The notes under the pieces: model-generated
The model's input: only the letters and a program-made list of their open reading frames with translations
The model's database searches: none
Told to the model about the DNA's origin: nothing
Origin: Pseudomonadota bacterium
Lineage (GTDB): Bacteria; Pseudomonadota; Alphaproteobacteria; Sphingomonadales; SMXR01
Reading direction: 5' to 3'
Length of the DNA: 64,000 nt
Assembly: GCA_022566895.1 (NCBI GenBank)
Contig: JADFIA010000005.1
Coordinates: 1-64,000, forward strand
Translations under genes and position numbers: made by a program
Shown: piece after piece, positions 29,370-37,726 of the stretch
Numbering within the stretch: position 1 is the stretch's first letter
How the letters are laid out: each line of letters starts with the position of its first letter

Positions 29370-31307
29370 ATGCTTACCGGCATCCGCAAGGGACTAAACT
29401 CGTTTCTGGTCATGGCCCTCCTGGGGGTGCTGATCGCCAGCTTCGCAATCTGGGGCGTCGGCGATGTTTTCCGCACGCCGAGCCTGACGGTGGCCAAGGT
29501 CGGTGACATCGAGATCGGGGCCAACGACTTTCTCCGTGAGTTCGAAGGCCGCGTAAATTCCTTGCGGCTGCAGTTTGGCGGGGACTTCGACCGCCAGCAG
29601 GCCCGGGCCATGGGACTCGACCAGATGGTCCTCCACCAGATGATCGCGCGGGCGGCCTGGGATGAAGAGGTACGTGAAATGGGCCTCGTGGGTTCGGACA
29701 AGAAGGTGGCTGAGACCCTGCGCAATATCGAATCCTTCAAGGGCCTGACCGGCAGCTTCGACCGCTTCGCCTATGAGCAGGCCTTGCGCCGCATCGGTCT
29801 GACTTTTAAACAGTTCGAGGCTTCGCTGGCCGACGAAGTGGCGCGCGGTCAGCTTCTCGATACGATTTCCGCGACCACACCTCTACCGGCGGCCTTTGTC
29901 CGGGAGATTTACCGTTACCGCAAGGAGGCACGGACGTCGCGCGTTCTGACCATCCCCACTTCGAGCGTCGGCAGCATCGAAGCCCCGAGCGAGGGGGCGC
30001 TCCGGGAGTATCACGACTTCAATAAGATCCTGTTCATGGCGCCAGAGTATCGCAACCTGAGCATTCTGCTCCTGCGTCCAGGCGATTTCGCGGCGGCCGC
30101 CGATATTACCGAGGAGGAACTGCAGGCCGCCTACGAAGAGCGCATTAACGATTATCAGGTGCCCGAGAAGCGCCGCCTGCTGGTGGTCACCCTCCCCGAT
30201 CGGCAGACGGCTCAGGATTTTTATGACCAGGTCTCGACCGGCGGTAATTTCGAGGCCTTGGCCGAAGTCATGGCCGGTTTCGCAGCCAGCGAACTGGACA
30301 TCGGGGAAAAATCGCTATTCGATCTGAAGTCCGATTATAGCGAGGTTGTGGCGCAAACGGTTTTCGGTCTGGATCTGGATGGCATCAGCCGACCGAAGCA
30401 GACGATTCTCGGCTGGTACGTTTTCAGAGTGAACGCGATAACCAAGGGCACCAGCCGCACCTTCGAGCAGGTACGTGACGAATTGCGTAATCTTGTGGCC
30501 GGCGAGCGGGGGATCGATGCGCTATACGATACTGCGGCCCAGGTCGACGATAATCTGGCTGAAGGGGCGACGGTCGAAGAGATCGGCACGGCGCTGCAGC
30601 TGAAGGTCCAGACTTTCCGGGCGATCGATCGCTCGAGTCTCGATCCCGAGAGGCAGCTTATCTCGGCCGACCCCAATATTTTACCGTATCTGCAATACGC
30701 CTTTTCTCTAATCCCTGAAGACGAGCCGATTTTGATGGAGGACGAAAATCGAACCGGTTTCTATCTGATCCAAGTCAACGATGTGATCGAACCGGTACTC
30801 AAGCCCTTCGAGAGTGTCGAGGCCGAAGTGCGAGCCCGCTGGCTGGCCGATGAACGCAACAAGAAAGCGGGCGTATTGGCTGACCGGGCACTGCAGGAAG
30901 CCAAGGCCGGCGTGACGCTGGAGGAATTGGCAGACAGGTACAAGGGTCAACTGATCGAGGCGCCGGTGATCCTGCGCGACGAGATGCTCGGCCAGCAGGT
31001 TTTGGCCCCGAATGTGGCCAATCTGGTGTTCAGCCTGCAGGCCGGCGAGGTCGGATTGGAACGCTCGGCGACTGGTGAGGGTTATGTCCTGGTTCAGGTC
31101 ACCTCGATCACGGCCGGCGATCCGGATGCCGACAAGCCCCGGTTTGCTGCCTTGAGATCGGGTTTAATCCGTGAGTTTAATGGCGATCTTTACGCCCAAT
31201 ATCAGACCAGTCTGCAGATCGGCTTTGGGGTCACCATCAACCAACAACTAATCAACGATCTGTTCAACCCCAGCGCCGGCATCGGGACGATCAGGCAGAG
31301 GCCCTAA
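29370..31307 (+). CDS. ppiD: PpiD/SurA-type membrane-anchored peptidyl-prolyl isomerase
   Basis: The 645-residue protein is a periplasmic folding factor anchored by one N-terminal helix (SFLVMALLGVLIASFAIWGVG), with the SurA-type chaperone region next (NDFLREFEGRVNSLRLQFGGDF to about 200). A parvulin-like PPIase domain lies around 235-355 (VPEKRRLLVVTLPDRQTA, FAASELDIGEKSLFDL, YSEVVAQTVFGLDLDGIS, GWYVFRVNAITKG). A long C-terminal region follows. It helps secreted proteins leave the Sec channel and fold. The ATG at 29370 follows GAAAGG. In many alphaproteobacteria this gene precedes trpE; here the next gene is on the opposite strand, 12 bases away. Confidence 0.9.
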   Translation: MLTGIRKGLNSFLVMALLGVLIASFAIWGVGDVFRTPSLTVAKVGDIEIGANDFLREFEGRVNSLRLQFGGDFDRQQARAMGLDQMVLHQMIARAAWDEEVREMGLVGSDKKVAETLRNIESFKGLTGSFDRFAYEQALRRIGLTFKQFEASLADEVARGQLLDTISATTPLPAAFVREIYRYRKEARTSRVLTIPTSSVGSIEAPSEGALREYHDFNKILFMAPEYRNLSILLLRPGDFAAAADITEEELQAAYEERINDYQVPEKRRLLVVTLPDRQTAQDFYDQVSTGGNFEALAEVMAGFAASELDIGEKSLFDLKSDYSEVVAQTVFGLDLDGISRPKQTILGWYVFRVNAITKGTSRTFEQVRDELRNLVAGERGIDALYDTAAQVDDNLAEGATVEEIGTALQLKVQTFRAIDRSSLDPERQLISADPNILPYLQYAFSLIPEDEPILMEDENRTGFYLIQVNDVIEPVLKPFESVEAEVRARWLADERNKKAGVLADRALQEAKAGVTLEELADRYKGQLIEAPVILRDEMLGQQVLAPNVANLVFSLQAGEVGLERSATGEGYVLVQVTSITAGDPDADKPRFAALRSGLIREFNGDLYAQYQTSLQIGFGVTINQQLINDLFNPSAGIGTIRQRP

Positions 31308-31319
31308 GGCTGATTTTGT

Positions 31320-33689
31320 TTACTGACCGGCTCCCGCGGCTTCAGCACGGCGGGCTTCGGCGTTTGCCTTTTTTCCGTAGATCAGTTCTGAAACCGTCAC
31401 CAGCTGAAAGCCGGCGCTTTGAACCGCGGGCAGCCAATCGCGGAGCGCGTCAAGCGTAACCTGATAATTGTGACCAATGGCCACCGCTTGGCCGCGCTGT
31501 TGCGCGACCCGTACGGTGCGCGCCAGTTGCTCGTCGATCGCTACGCGGGTTCGGATATTGTCGAGAAAAATGTCCCGACGGATCCAGGGCACACCCAGTT
31601 CTTCAGCCAGCTCGGGGCCGACATCGGTCGCCGTAGTCTTTGAATCGAGATACACCAGATGCCGGCTTCTCATCGCTTCCAGGACCGGCCGCATGTGAGC
31701 GCGGCTTTGGGTAAACAAGCTTCCCATATGATTGTTGATGCCAACAAAACCATCGAAGCGATTGAGATTCCACTTGATCCTGCCGACCAGCTCCTCAGCC
31801 GAGAGGCGGGTCAACAAGGCGTTTGGCCCGGGATCCTCGATCCGGCTCTTGGGCTCCATGGGAAGATGCACGAACAGTTCGTGACCTGCTTCCCGTACCC
31901 GGCGGGTCTGGCGCCGCAGATCGCCCGCATAAGGCAAAAAGGCGAACGTCAGGCGGCCGGGCAGTTCGGCAAAGGGCCCGGTCATGCCGCGCTTCATACC
32001 CATATCGTCGATAACGATAGCGATCTTGGCAGTGCCAGGAGGCACGGCTCTCGGGGCTGGCCGTTGTCTTGGCGCTGCCCCCGGGTCGGGTGTTTCGATG
32101 ACCGGTGGCGCGACCACAGGGGGCTTGGCATAGGCCATTTTGGGCTCGGCCGCCGGCGGCTCCTTGATTTCGGGTGTCAGGGCCTCGGTTGGAGTTATTT
32201 CCTGGGCCTCGAGTTCGGACTCCACCGGCGGCGGTGCCCTGGTCTCGGCGAGGGTCGCCCTTGCTGCGGGAGCTGGCGCCGGCGGTGGCAGCGGCCCAGG
32301 CTCGACCAGGCCCGTATACATCAACAGAGCGATCGAAAGGCCGACCACGGCGGTGTAGGCCAGCGCCTCTTCACCCCGCGGGCGCAGCCTGAAGCGCGGC
32401 AACCGGATGGCAGTTATTCTGACCCAAAGATGTTCGAGGACAAGCGTCAGGGCCAGCCACCGTCGATAGAACGCTTTCCCTAACCGCCGCGAGGCGGCTG
32501 CCAGGGTGCGGGCCGAAACCAGCAGGAAATCCCTGGTCGCCGCCAGTGCGGCAACGATTGGCCGCAACACGAATTGAAGAACCCGCGGCATGGCCGCGTA
32601 GCCGGCGGCTAGGCTTCTTAAGCCAGAGCGAAGGATCGCGCCGGCCAGGCGCGCCAAAAGCATCAGCCCATACGCTGTTGCCAGCCCCAGGCCGCGGATT
32701 GTCCACCAGGCGATCTTGACGGCAATGATCGCCAGCCATACAGAAGCCATTGCCGAGGCCTGTACAAGAGACCAAGTCCCGCGGCCGACCACGGTTATCA
32801 CAAAGAGTATCGTGAATCCGGCGATCAAGAGGACCGACGCTACGGCCCGCAGCGTGTTGCCCAGGAAGCGCTTGGCCGTGACCCCGGCCCGTCCGGCGAT
32901 TTGGCCGAGTGTGGCAGCCGCGACGGGCAGCCAGCCGGCAAAGCGGCGTAGCAGTTTGATCGGGGCCGTCCAAAACTCCGGGAAGCTGCGAGCCAGGTTG
33001 ACGGCTCCGGTCATCAGCCCCTGCGCTCCGGCCTGCCCCGAGGTCCGCAGAGTCCGCAATAGAACATGGCCGCCTTGCCGGATCGCGGCACTCGTCTCGT
33101 TCAGGAATAGTCTCGTCCGCTCGGCCAAGCCAAGTGCTCTTCGTCTGACCGCCAGAAAATTAGCCAGAGCCCGCTTGCCGAGACTTTCTGATGCCGCTGC
33201 CACATCTTCGCGGGTTGCGATTACCAGGCGCCTTGCATTTTCAGCCCCAAGCTTGCGCAGCCGTGCGATCTCCATGCGGACCGCCTGAATAGCGGCAACG
33301 AACTGTCGGGCTTCGCTAGCCGCCAGCCCGGGCGCAAGAACAATGCCAAGGATTATCGGGCGCAAAAGGCGCCATGCGGCCGACCCGGCCTGTCTGACGA
33401 CTCCAGTAAAAAACCGCCTGATCGGCCTTATCGAGCGCCAAAATACGTCACCGGCACGGCTGAACATTGCTGCGAAACGTGCCACAGCTCGCCACAGGAT
33501 CTGCGCGGCTTGTCTGAACGCCAGACCAGACCGCTTGGCGAAGCCGGCGACGGGCCGCGCGACGGCAAATAAAGGCGCCAGCACCCGTCGCACCGCTGCC
33601 TTGATGGTGCGGCGGCGACGCTCGCGAACCTTCTGCTGCGGCATTGCCGTGCCAAAGGTCTTGCCGGAAAAAGCGTTGATCCCTCTCAT
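31320..33689 (-). CDS. YibQ-type divergent polysaccharide deacetylase with a large basic N-terminal extension
   Basis: Residues about 555-775 form the divergent polysaccharide deacetylase (YibQ/DUF610) domain: AKIAIVIDDMGMKRGM, GRLTFAFLPYAGDLRRQTR, EAGHELFVHLPMEP, GINNHMGSLFTQ, YLDSKTTATDVGPELAEELG, RRDIFLDN and QAVAIGHNYQVTLDAL. The fold suggests a periplasmic carbohydrate role; substrate is unknown. A Pro/Ala/Glu-rich linker (about 463-555) follows a transmembrane helix (about 443-461, AYTAVVGLSIALLMYTGLVE). Family members are usually near 400 residues and begin just before that helix. This one has roughly 440 extra residues, Ala/Arg/Leu-rich, with repeated amphipathic and hydrophobic segments (for example VASVLLIAGFTILFVITVV at about 283-301). 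I do not recognise that extension. It occupies the place where trpE/trpG often lie. Confidence 0.8.
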   Translation of the reverse strand: MRGINAFSGKTFGTAMPQQKVRERRRRTIKAAVRRVLAPLFAVARPVAGFAKRSGLAFRQAAQILWRAVARFAAMFSRAGDVFWRSIRPIRRFFTGVVRQAGSAAWRLLRPIILGIVLAPGLAASEARQFVAAIQAVRMEIARLRKLGAENARRLVIATREDVAAASESLGKRALANFLAVRRRALGLAERTRLFLNETSAAIRQGGHVLLRTLRTSGQAGAQGLMTGAVNLARSFPEFWTAPIKLLRRFAGWLPVAAATLGQIAGRAGVTAKRFLGNTLRAVASVLLIAGFTILFVITVVGRGTWSLVQASAMASVWLAIIAVKIAWWTIRGLGLATAYGLMLLARLAGAILRSGLRSLAAGYAAMPRVLQFVLRPIVAALAATRDFLLVSARTLAAASRRLGKAFYRRWLALTLVLEHLWVRITAIRLPRFRLRPRGEEALAYTAVVGLSIALLMYTGLVEPGPLPPPAPAPAARATLAETRAPPPVESELEAQEITPTEALTPEIKEPPAAEPKMAYAKPPVVAPPVIETPDPGAAPRQRPAPRAVPPGTAKIAIVIDDMGMKRGMTGPFAELPGRLTFAFLPYAGDLRRQTRRVREAGHELFVHLPMEPKSRIEDPGPNALLTRLSAEELVGRIKWNLNRFDGFVGINNHMGSLFTQSRAHMRPVLEAMRSRHLVYLDSKTTATDVGPELAEELGVPWIRRDIFLDNIRTRVAIDEQLARTVRVAQQRGQAVAIGHNYQVTLDALRDWLPAVQSAGFQLVTVSELIYGKKANAEARRAEAAGAGQ

Positions 33690-33895
33690 GGCACGAGCTT
33701 ACTCCAGACCGCCCCGTGGTACAATCTTGTGACGCCGGGTTTGCCAAGGCCCGAGATTCGGCGGTTCTCATCACAATCATTTTATCGCGCGGGCTCGGCC
33801 GTTTCGGCGGCAAGGCTTGGCACGACCACGCGAATCGGCGTATAGAGCCTGTCTTGACGGAACTTGCCAGGCCTTGGGGTCAAGGGAAGGATCAA

Positions 33896-33973
33896 ATGGC
33901 GACCAGAACTTCCATCGACGCAAAAACCGTTTCGGTTTTTTCCGGCCCTGCTGTGCTGTGGCGCTGGCGCTAG
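33896..33973 (+). CDS. trpL: Putative trp leader peptide
   Basis: A 25-codon ORF starts at ATG 33896 with an excellent ribosome-binding site (AGGGAAGGA, about five bases upstream). It ends ...VLWRWR and a TAG stop at 33971-33973. Two Trp codons in the last four positions immediately before the stop, directly upstream of trpD, is the classic pattern of a tryptophan attenuation leader. Trp-codon leaders are known in alphaproteobacteria such as rhizobia and Azospirillum. An 8-base hairpin (AAAAACCG at 33922 with CGGTTTTT at 33933) lies inside the ORF. Peptide identity itself is not expected to be conserved. The gene call is inference from the combination of signals. Confidence 0.6.
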   Translation: MATRTSIDAKTVSVFSGPAVLWRWR

Positions 33974-33990
33974 GATAGCCGGCGCCTTTT
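33960..33990 (+). terminator. Attenuator terminator overlapping the Trp codons
   Basis: GGCGCTGGC (33960-33968) pairs with GCCGGCGCC (33978-33986) to give a nine-base stem with one G-U pair and a nine-base loop, followed by TTTTCT. The 5' arm contains the leader's two Trp codons. A ribosome stalled there for lack of charged tRNA-Trp would therefore physically block the hairpin and allow read-through into trpDC. Confidence 0.65.
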
Positions 33991-34019
33991 CTCCACATAT
34001 AAAATTGAAAGTGCTGGCG

Positions 34020-34079
34020 ATGATTGGAACCATCGAAGATCGTTTTTCTATTGGACCCGTAAAGCGGCGGCGGCGATGA
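34020..34079 (+). CDS. 19-codon ORF overlapping the trpD start (possible coupling ORF)
   Basis: A short ORF (MIGTIEDRFSIGPVKRRRR) starts at ATG 34020 and its TGA overlaps the trpD ATG as ATGA. trpD itself lacks a recognisable ribosome-binding site (only GCGGCGGCGGCG precedes it), so translation of this ORF could deliver ribosomes to trpD. It does not resemble the C-terminus of TrpG. It may equally be a chance ORF; a weak GAAAG lies upstream. Confidence 0.35.
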   Translation: MIGTIEDRFSIGPVKRRRR

Positions 34080-35092
34080 CCGACCTGCGACCCTTCATGG
34101 AGCCGCTGGCGCGGGGGCTGGAGCTTAGCGACGACGAGGCCACCGCGGCATTCGAGGCGATCATGTCCGGGGCGGCGACGCCGAGCCAGGTCGGAGCGTT
34201 TTTGATGGCCCTGCGCCAGCGCGGCGAGACGGTGACCGAGATTGCTGCCGCGGCCCGCGTTGTGCGCGGCAAGGCGCTGGCCATCCAGGCGCCGCCCGGG
34301 GCCATCGATACCTGCGGTACCGGCGGTGACGGTTCCGGGACCTTCAATATCTCGAGCGCCGCGGCCCTGGTTATCGCCGCCTGCGGTGTGTCCGTGGCCA
34401 AGCACGGCAATCGCGCCGTCTCCTCGAAGTGCGGCTCGGCCGACGTGTTTGCAGAACTCGGGGTTGATCTCGAGGCACCGATCGACCTCTGTGAACGCTG
34501 CCTCAATGAACTGGGTATCACCTTTTTGATGGCGCCGCGGCATCATGCTGCCATGCGTCACGTCGCGGCACCGCGGGGCGAGTTGGGGATCCGCACGATT
34601 TTCAATCTGATCGGACCTCTGGCCAATCCGGCCGGGGTGAAGTGCCAGGTGCTCGGAGTCTTCGACCGCAAATGGCTGAAGCCTCTGGCCGAGGTCTTGA
34701 AAAGCCTGGGCACCCACCGGGCCTGGGTCGTCCACGGGGCCGATGGCCTCGACGAACTGACGACCACTGGCGAGACCTTCGTGGCCGAGTTGAGGGACGG
34801 CAAAATCCGCGAATTTCAGGTCGTGCCCGAGGATGCCGGCCTCAAGCGCGCCAAGTCAAAGCAACTGAGAGGCGGCAGCCCGAAGAAAAACGCCAAGGCC
34901 ATCCGGGACATACTGGCCGGCCGAAAAGGGCCGTTCCGCGACGTTGTGCTGTTGAATGCGGCGGCCGCCCTCATGGTGGCGGACAAGGCCCCGGATCTCG
35001 ACAACGGCTGCAAGATCGCCGCCGACGCTTTGGATAGCGGCGCCGCCAAGGCGCTGCTGGCCGAGTGGGTCAAGATGAGCCGCGGCGGCTGA
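34076..35092 (+). CDS. trpD: Anthranilate phosphoribosyltransferase
   Basis: TrpD joins anthranilate to PRPP in tryptophan synthesis. The 338-residue protein is full length: an N-terminal helical part (LSDDEATAAFEAIMSGAATPSQVGAFLMALRQRGET), the PRPP-binding DTCGTGGDGSGTFNISSAAA (about 78-97), KHGNRAVSSKCGSADV, and the LGIRTIFNLIGPLANPA segment. The start at 34076 is fixed by the conserved MTDLxPF beginning. Its stop overlaps the trpC ATG (TGATG). trpE and trpG, often just upstream in alphaproteobacteria, are not here. Confidence 0.97.
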   Translation: MTDLRPFMEPLARGLELSDDEATAAFEAIMSGAATPSQVGAFLMALRQRGETVTEIAAAARVVRGKALAIQAPPGAIDTCGTGGDGSGTFNISSAAALVIAACGVSVAKHGNRAVSSKCGSADVFAELGVDLEAPIDLCERCLNELGITFLMAPRHHAAMRHVAAPRGELGIRTIFNLIGPLANPAGVKCQVLGVFDRKWLKPLAEVLKSLGTHRAWVVHGADGLDELTTTGETFVAELRDGKIREFQVVPEDAGLKRAKSKQLRGGSPKKNAKAIRDILAGRKGPFRDVVLLNAAAALMVADKAPDLDNGCKIAADALDSGAAKALLAEWVKMSRGG

Positions 35093-35913
35093 TGACCGGC
35101 CTTCTCGATGAAATCTGCCAGGCCAAGCGCCAATATGTGGCGGCACGAATGAAAGAGGTGCCGTTGGCGGCGCTCGAAGAGGCCGCCGCTTCCATATCAA
35201 AGCCCCGCGGTTTGATTCAAAGCCTGAGAGCGGCGCGGGCTCGGGGCCAATTCGGGCTGATCTGCGAGATCAAACGGGCCAGCCCGTCGGCCGGCCGGCT
35301 GCGGCGCGATCTCGACGTTGCGGCGCTCGCCAAATCCTACGCCAAGGGCGGCGCGGCCGGCCTTTCGGTTTTGACCGACCGGCCCTATTTTGCCGGTCAT
35401 GACGACGACCTTGGAGCCGCCCGGGCGGCCACGGACCTGCCGGTTCTGCGCAAGGATTTCATCCTCGATCCCTACCAGATCGTCGAAAGCCGGGCCCTCG
35501 GCGCCGATTGTATCCTGCTAATACTGGCGGCGCTCCAGCCGCTTGAGGCCAACGATCTTGAGGCTCAGGCTCTGGACTTGGGAATGGACGTGCTTTTGGA
35601 AGTGCACGAGGCGGCCGAACTGGAGATCGCCATGTCGATGCAAAGTCCCTTGATCGGCCTTAACAACCGCAATCTTGCCACCCTCGAAGTGGATCTCGCC
35701 ACTTCCCATACCTTGGCCGGCCTTATTCCGAATGACCGGCTGAGCGTTTCTGAATCGGGCCTGCGAGGTCGCGACGACCTCATGGCCCTTGAAAAATCGG
35801 GCATTGGGTGCTTTTTGATAGGCGAATCGCTGCTGCGGCAGCATGATATCGAAGCTGCCACCAAAGCCCTCCTAAAGGATACCGCGCATGGGAAAACTCA
35901 GCCATCTGGATGA
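35092..35913 (+). CDS. trpC: Indole-3-glycerol phosphate synthase
   Basis: TrpC closes the indole ring from carboxyphenylamino-deoxyribulose phosphate. The 273-residue TIM barrel shows [16 protein letters not shown] (catalytic Lys and Glu/Lys network), [67 protein letters not shown] and [14 protein letters not shown], then the phosphate-binding FLIGESLLR. The ATG at 35092 overlaps the trpD stop, and the 3' end overlaps moaC by 26 bases. Confidence 0.97.
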   Translation: MTGLLDEICQAKRQYVAARMKEVPLAALEEAAASISKPRGLIQSLRAARARGQFGLICEIKRASPSAGRLRRDLDVAALAKSYAKGGAAGLSVLTDRPYFAGHDDDLGAARAATDLPVLRKDFILDPYQIVESRALGADCILLILAALQPLEANDLEAQALDLGMDVLLEVHEAAELEIAMSMQSPLIGLNNRNLATLEVDLATSHTLAGLIPNDRLSVSESGLRGRDDLMALEKSGIGCFLIGESLLRQHDIEAATKALLKDTAHGKTQPSG

Positions 35914-36364
35914 AAAGGGCCGGGCCACCATGGTCGATGTCTCGCAAAAGCCGGTCACCCACCGAGTCGCGGTCGCCGCGGCGCGCGTCCTGATGCAGCC
36001 CGAAACCCGCGATCTGGTGCTTTCGGGCCAGGCGCCCAAGGGCGATGTGCTGGCCACGGCGCGGCTGGCCGGGATTATGGCGGCCAAGCGCACGGCCGAG
36101 CTGATCCCGCTGTGTCATCGGCTCGAGATCGACCAGGTGACGGTCGATTTTGCAGCGCCCGAGGACGGCAGTCATATTGAAATTACCGCAACCGCTTCCA
36201 CCGATGCCAAGACCGGGGTGGAAATGGAGGCCCTGACCGCTGTGAGCGTTGCCGCGCTGACCCTCTATGACATGCTTAAAGGGGTCGAGAGGGGCATTCG
36301 CATCACCGATCTGCGGCTGTTAAAGAAAACCGGAGGAAAATCCGGTGATTACAATGCCTTATAG
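35888..36364 (+). CDS. moaC: Cyclic pyranopterin monophosphate synthase MoaC
   Basis: MoaC works with MoaA in the first step of molybdenum cofactor synthesis. The 158-residue protein is typical: [72 protein letters not shown] and the C-terminal [12 protein letters not shown]. The start is ATG 35888, inside the end of trpC, with AAAGGA upstream. The trpC-moaC-moeA order is common in alphaproteobacteria. Confidence 0.97.
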   Translation: MGKLSHLDEKGRATMVDVSQKPVTHRVAVAAARVLMQPETRDLVLSGQAPKGDVLATARLAGIMAAKRTAELIPLCHRLEIDQVTVDFAAPEDGSHIEITATASTDAKTGVEMEALTAVSVAALTLYDMLKGVERGIRITDLRLLKKTGGKSGDYNAL

Positions 36365-36373
36365 GCTTTTCTT

Positions 36374-37579
36374 ATGATCTCCGTCGGGGACGCTCTGGGG
36401 CGCATCCTGAGCGCCGCAAAGCCGCTCGGCAGCCAAAGCGTGTCCTTGGCCGAAGCTTTGGGCCGCGTGCTTAGCGAACCGGTCGTGGCCCGCTGCACCC
36501 AGCCGCCGGACGATCTCTCGGCCATGGACGGTTATGCGGTCAGGGCGGCGGATGTGGCCGCGGCGCCGCTCGAGCTACGGCTGATCGGCGAAGCCCCGGC
36601 CGGCGCGCCGTTTGCGGGCATCGTCAAGGCGGGCCAGGCGCTGCGCATCTTTACCGGCGGCGCGGTACCCGATGGGGCCGATACCATCGTCATCCAGGAA
36701 CATACGATCGCCGGCGCCGAAGGGCGGGTGCGGATCGAGCGAGCCGCCGCCGAGGGCCGCCATATACGCCGCAAGGGGTTTGACTTCAAAGCTGGAGAGA
36801 CGGTGCTCGAGGCCGGTGGGCGCCTCGGCTCGCGCCAGATTGCGCTGGCCGCCGCGGCCAATGTGCCAGAACTCACGGTAGGCCGCCGCCCGGTCGTGGC
36901 GATCCTGGCCACCGGCAGCGAACTGGCGGCTCCCGGCTCCAAGCTGGCCCCGGGGCATATCGCCAATTCCAATACGCCGCTTCTGGCCGCTATGGTCACC
37001 AGGCGCGGCGGCGTGGCCAAGGATTTGGGAACCATTGGCGATGATTCCCAGGAACTGAAAGCGGCCCTCGAGGGGCTCGAAGGCGCCGATATGCTGGTGA
37101 CCATCGGCGGCGCCTCGGTGGGCGATCATGATCTGGTCCAGGAGACGCTGTCGGAGATCGGGCTTACGGTCGATTTCTGGAAGATCGCCATGCGGCCCGG
37201 CAAGCCGCTCATATTCGGCGATTTCGGCGGCATCCCGATGATCGGCCTGCCCGGCAATCCGGTCTCGGCCGCGGTCTGCACCATCGTCTATCTGCTGCCG
37301 GCCCTCGACCGCATGCAAGGGGCTTCAAGGCTCGGCGTCGAAGAAGTGACGGCGCGGCTCCAGGGCGATCTGCCCGAAAACGGTCCGCGCCAGGCCTACT
37401 TGAGAGCCGGCTATGCGACCGGCTCCGACGGCGTGCCCGAGGCGACGCCGATGCCGGTGCAGGATTCGAGTGCTCTGAAAAGCTTGTCCGAGGCCGGGGC
37501 GCTGATCGTCCGCCCGCCCGGCGCCCCTGCCCTGGTGGCCGGCGATTTGGTTCCCGTCCTGCCGCTTGAGGGATTGTGA
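36374..37579 (+). CDS. moeA: Molybdopterin molybdenumtransferase MoeA
   Basis: MoeA inserts molybdate into adenylated molybdopterin. The 401-residue protein shows the MoeA domains: DDLSAMDGYAVRAADV near residue 50, IFTGGAVPDGADTIVIQEHT, the MoCF/MogA-like domain with VAILATGSELAAPG, IANSNTPLLAAMV, LVTIGGASVGDHDLVQETL and MRPGKPLIFGDFGGIPMIGLPGNPVSA. The C-terminal beta domain ends PVLPLEGL. It starts at ATG 36374, ten bases after moaC, and ends the trpDC-moaC-moeA unit. Confidence 0.97.
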   Translation: MISVGDALGRILSAAKPLGSQSVSLAEALGRVLSEPVVARCTQPPDDLSAMDGYAVRAADVAAAPLELRLIGEAPAGAPFAGIVKAGQALRIFTGGAVPDGADTIVIQEHTIAGAEGRVRIERAAAEGRHIRRKGFDFKAGETVLEAGGRLGSRQIALAAAANVPELTVGRRPVVAILATGSELAAPGSKLAPGHIANSNTPLLAAMVTRRGGVAKDLGTIGDDSQELKAALEGLEGADMLVTIGGASVGDHDLVQETLSEIGLTVDFWKIAMRPGKPLIFGDFGGIPMIGLPGNPVSAAVCTIVYLLPALDRMQGASRLGVEEVTARLQGDLPENGPRQAYLRAGYATGSDGVPEATPMPVQDSSALKSLSEAGALIVRPPGAPALVAGDLVPVLPLEGL

Positions 37580-37648
37580 ATAAGCCACACAAGTCCCAGG
37601 CCAAACCAAAAAAGAGAAAAATGGGAAGGGTTTCCCCGCTTAAATTTG

Positions 37649-37663
37649 TTAATACTTCGTTAA
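37649..37663. promoter_or_regulatory. CtrA-type box TTAA-N7-TTAA upstream of the Flp pilin gene
   Basis: TTAA at 37649-37652 and TTAA at 37660-37663 are separated by exactly seven bases, the full CtrA consensus of alphaproteobacteria. It lies 64 bases upstream of the pilin ATG. The Caulobacter pilin gene pilA is a known CtrA target, so the context fits. A poorly spaced TTAACA/TAATAC pair lies beside it. Confidence 0.6.
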
Positions 37664-37726
37664 CAGTTTATTTACACATCGTGGTAATACTGGCGACATT
37701 GCTGCCAAGCTGTTGGAGTGGCGCTT

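Larger units (their letters stand above)
33690..34075 (+). other. 386-base trpD upstream region (leader, attenuator and coupling ORF)
   Basis: This spacer between the divergent deacetylase-like gene and trpD contains no ordinary gene. From 33896 onwards it holds a short leader peptide ORF, an overlapping terminator hairpin and a second short ORF ending in the trpD start codon, each listed separately. The part 33690-33890 should contain the divergent promoters. TTGACG at 33854 is too close to the leader ribosome-binding site to be a confident -35 element. Confidence 0.6.

Noticed and set aside
34020-34079. Remnant of a deleted trpG in front of trpD
   Set aside because: The 19 encoded residues do not resemble the TrpG C-terminus (no HPES region), so a remnant cannot be claimed.
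37631-37646. Terminator after moeA
   Set aside because: A short GGGAA/TTCCC stem is visible, but it is weak and followed by mixed sequence.
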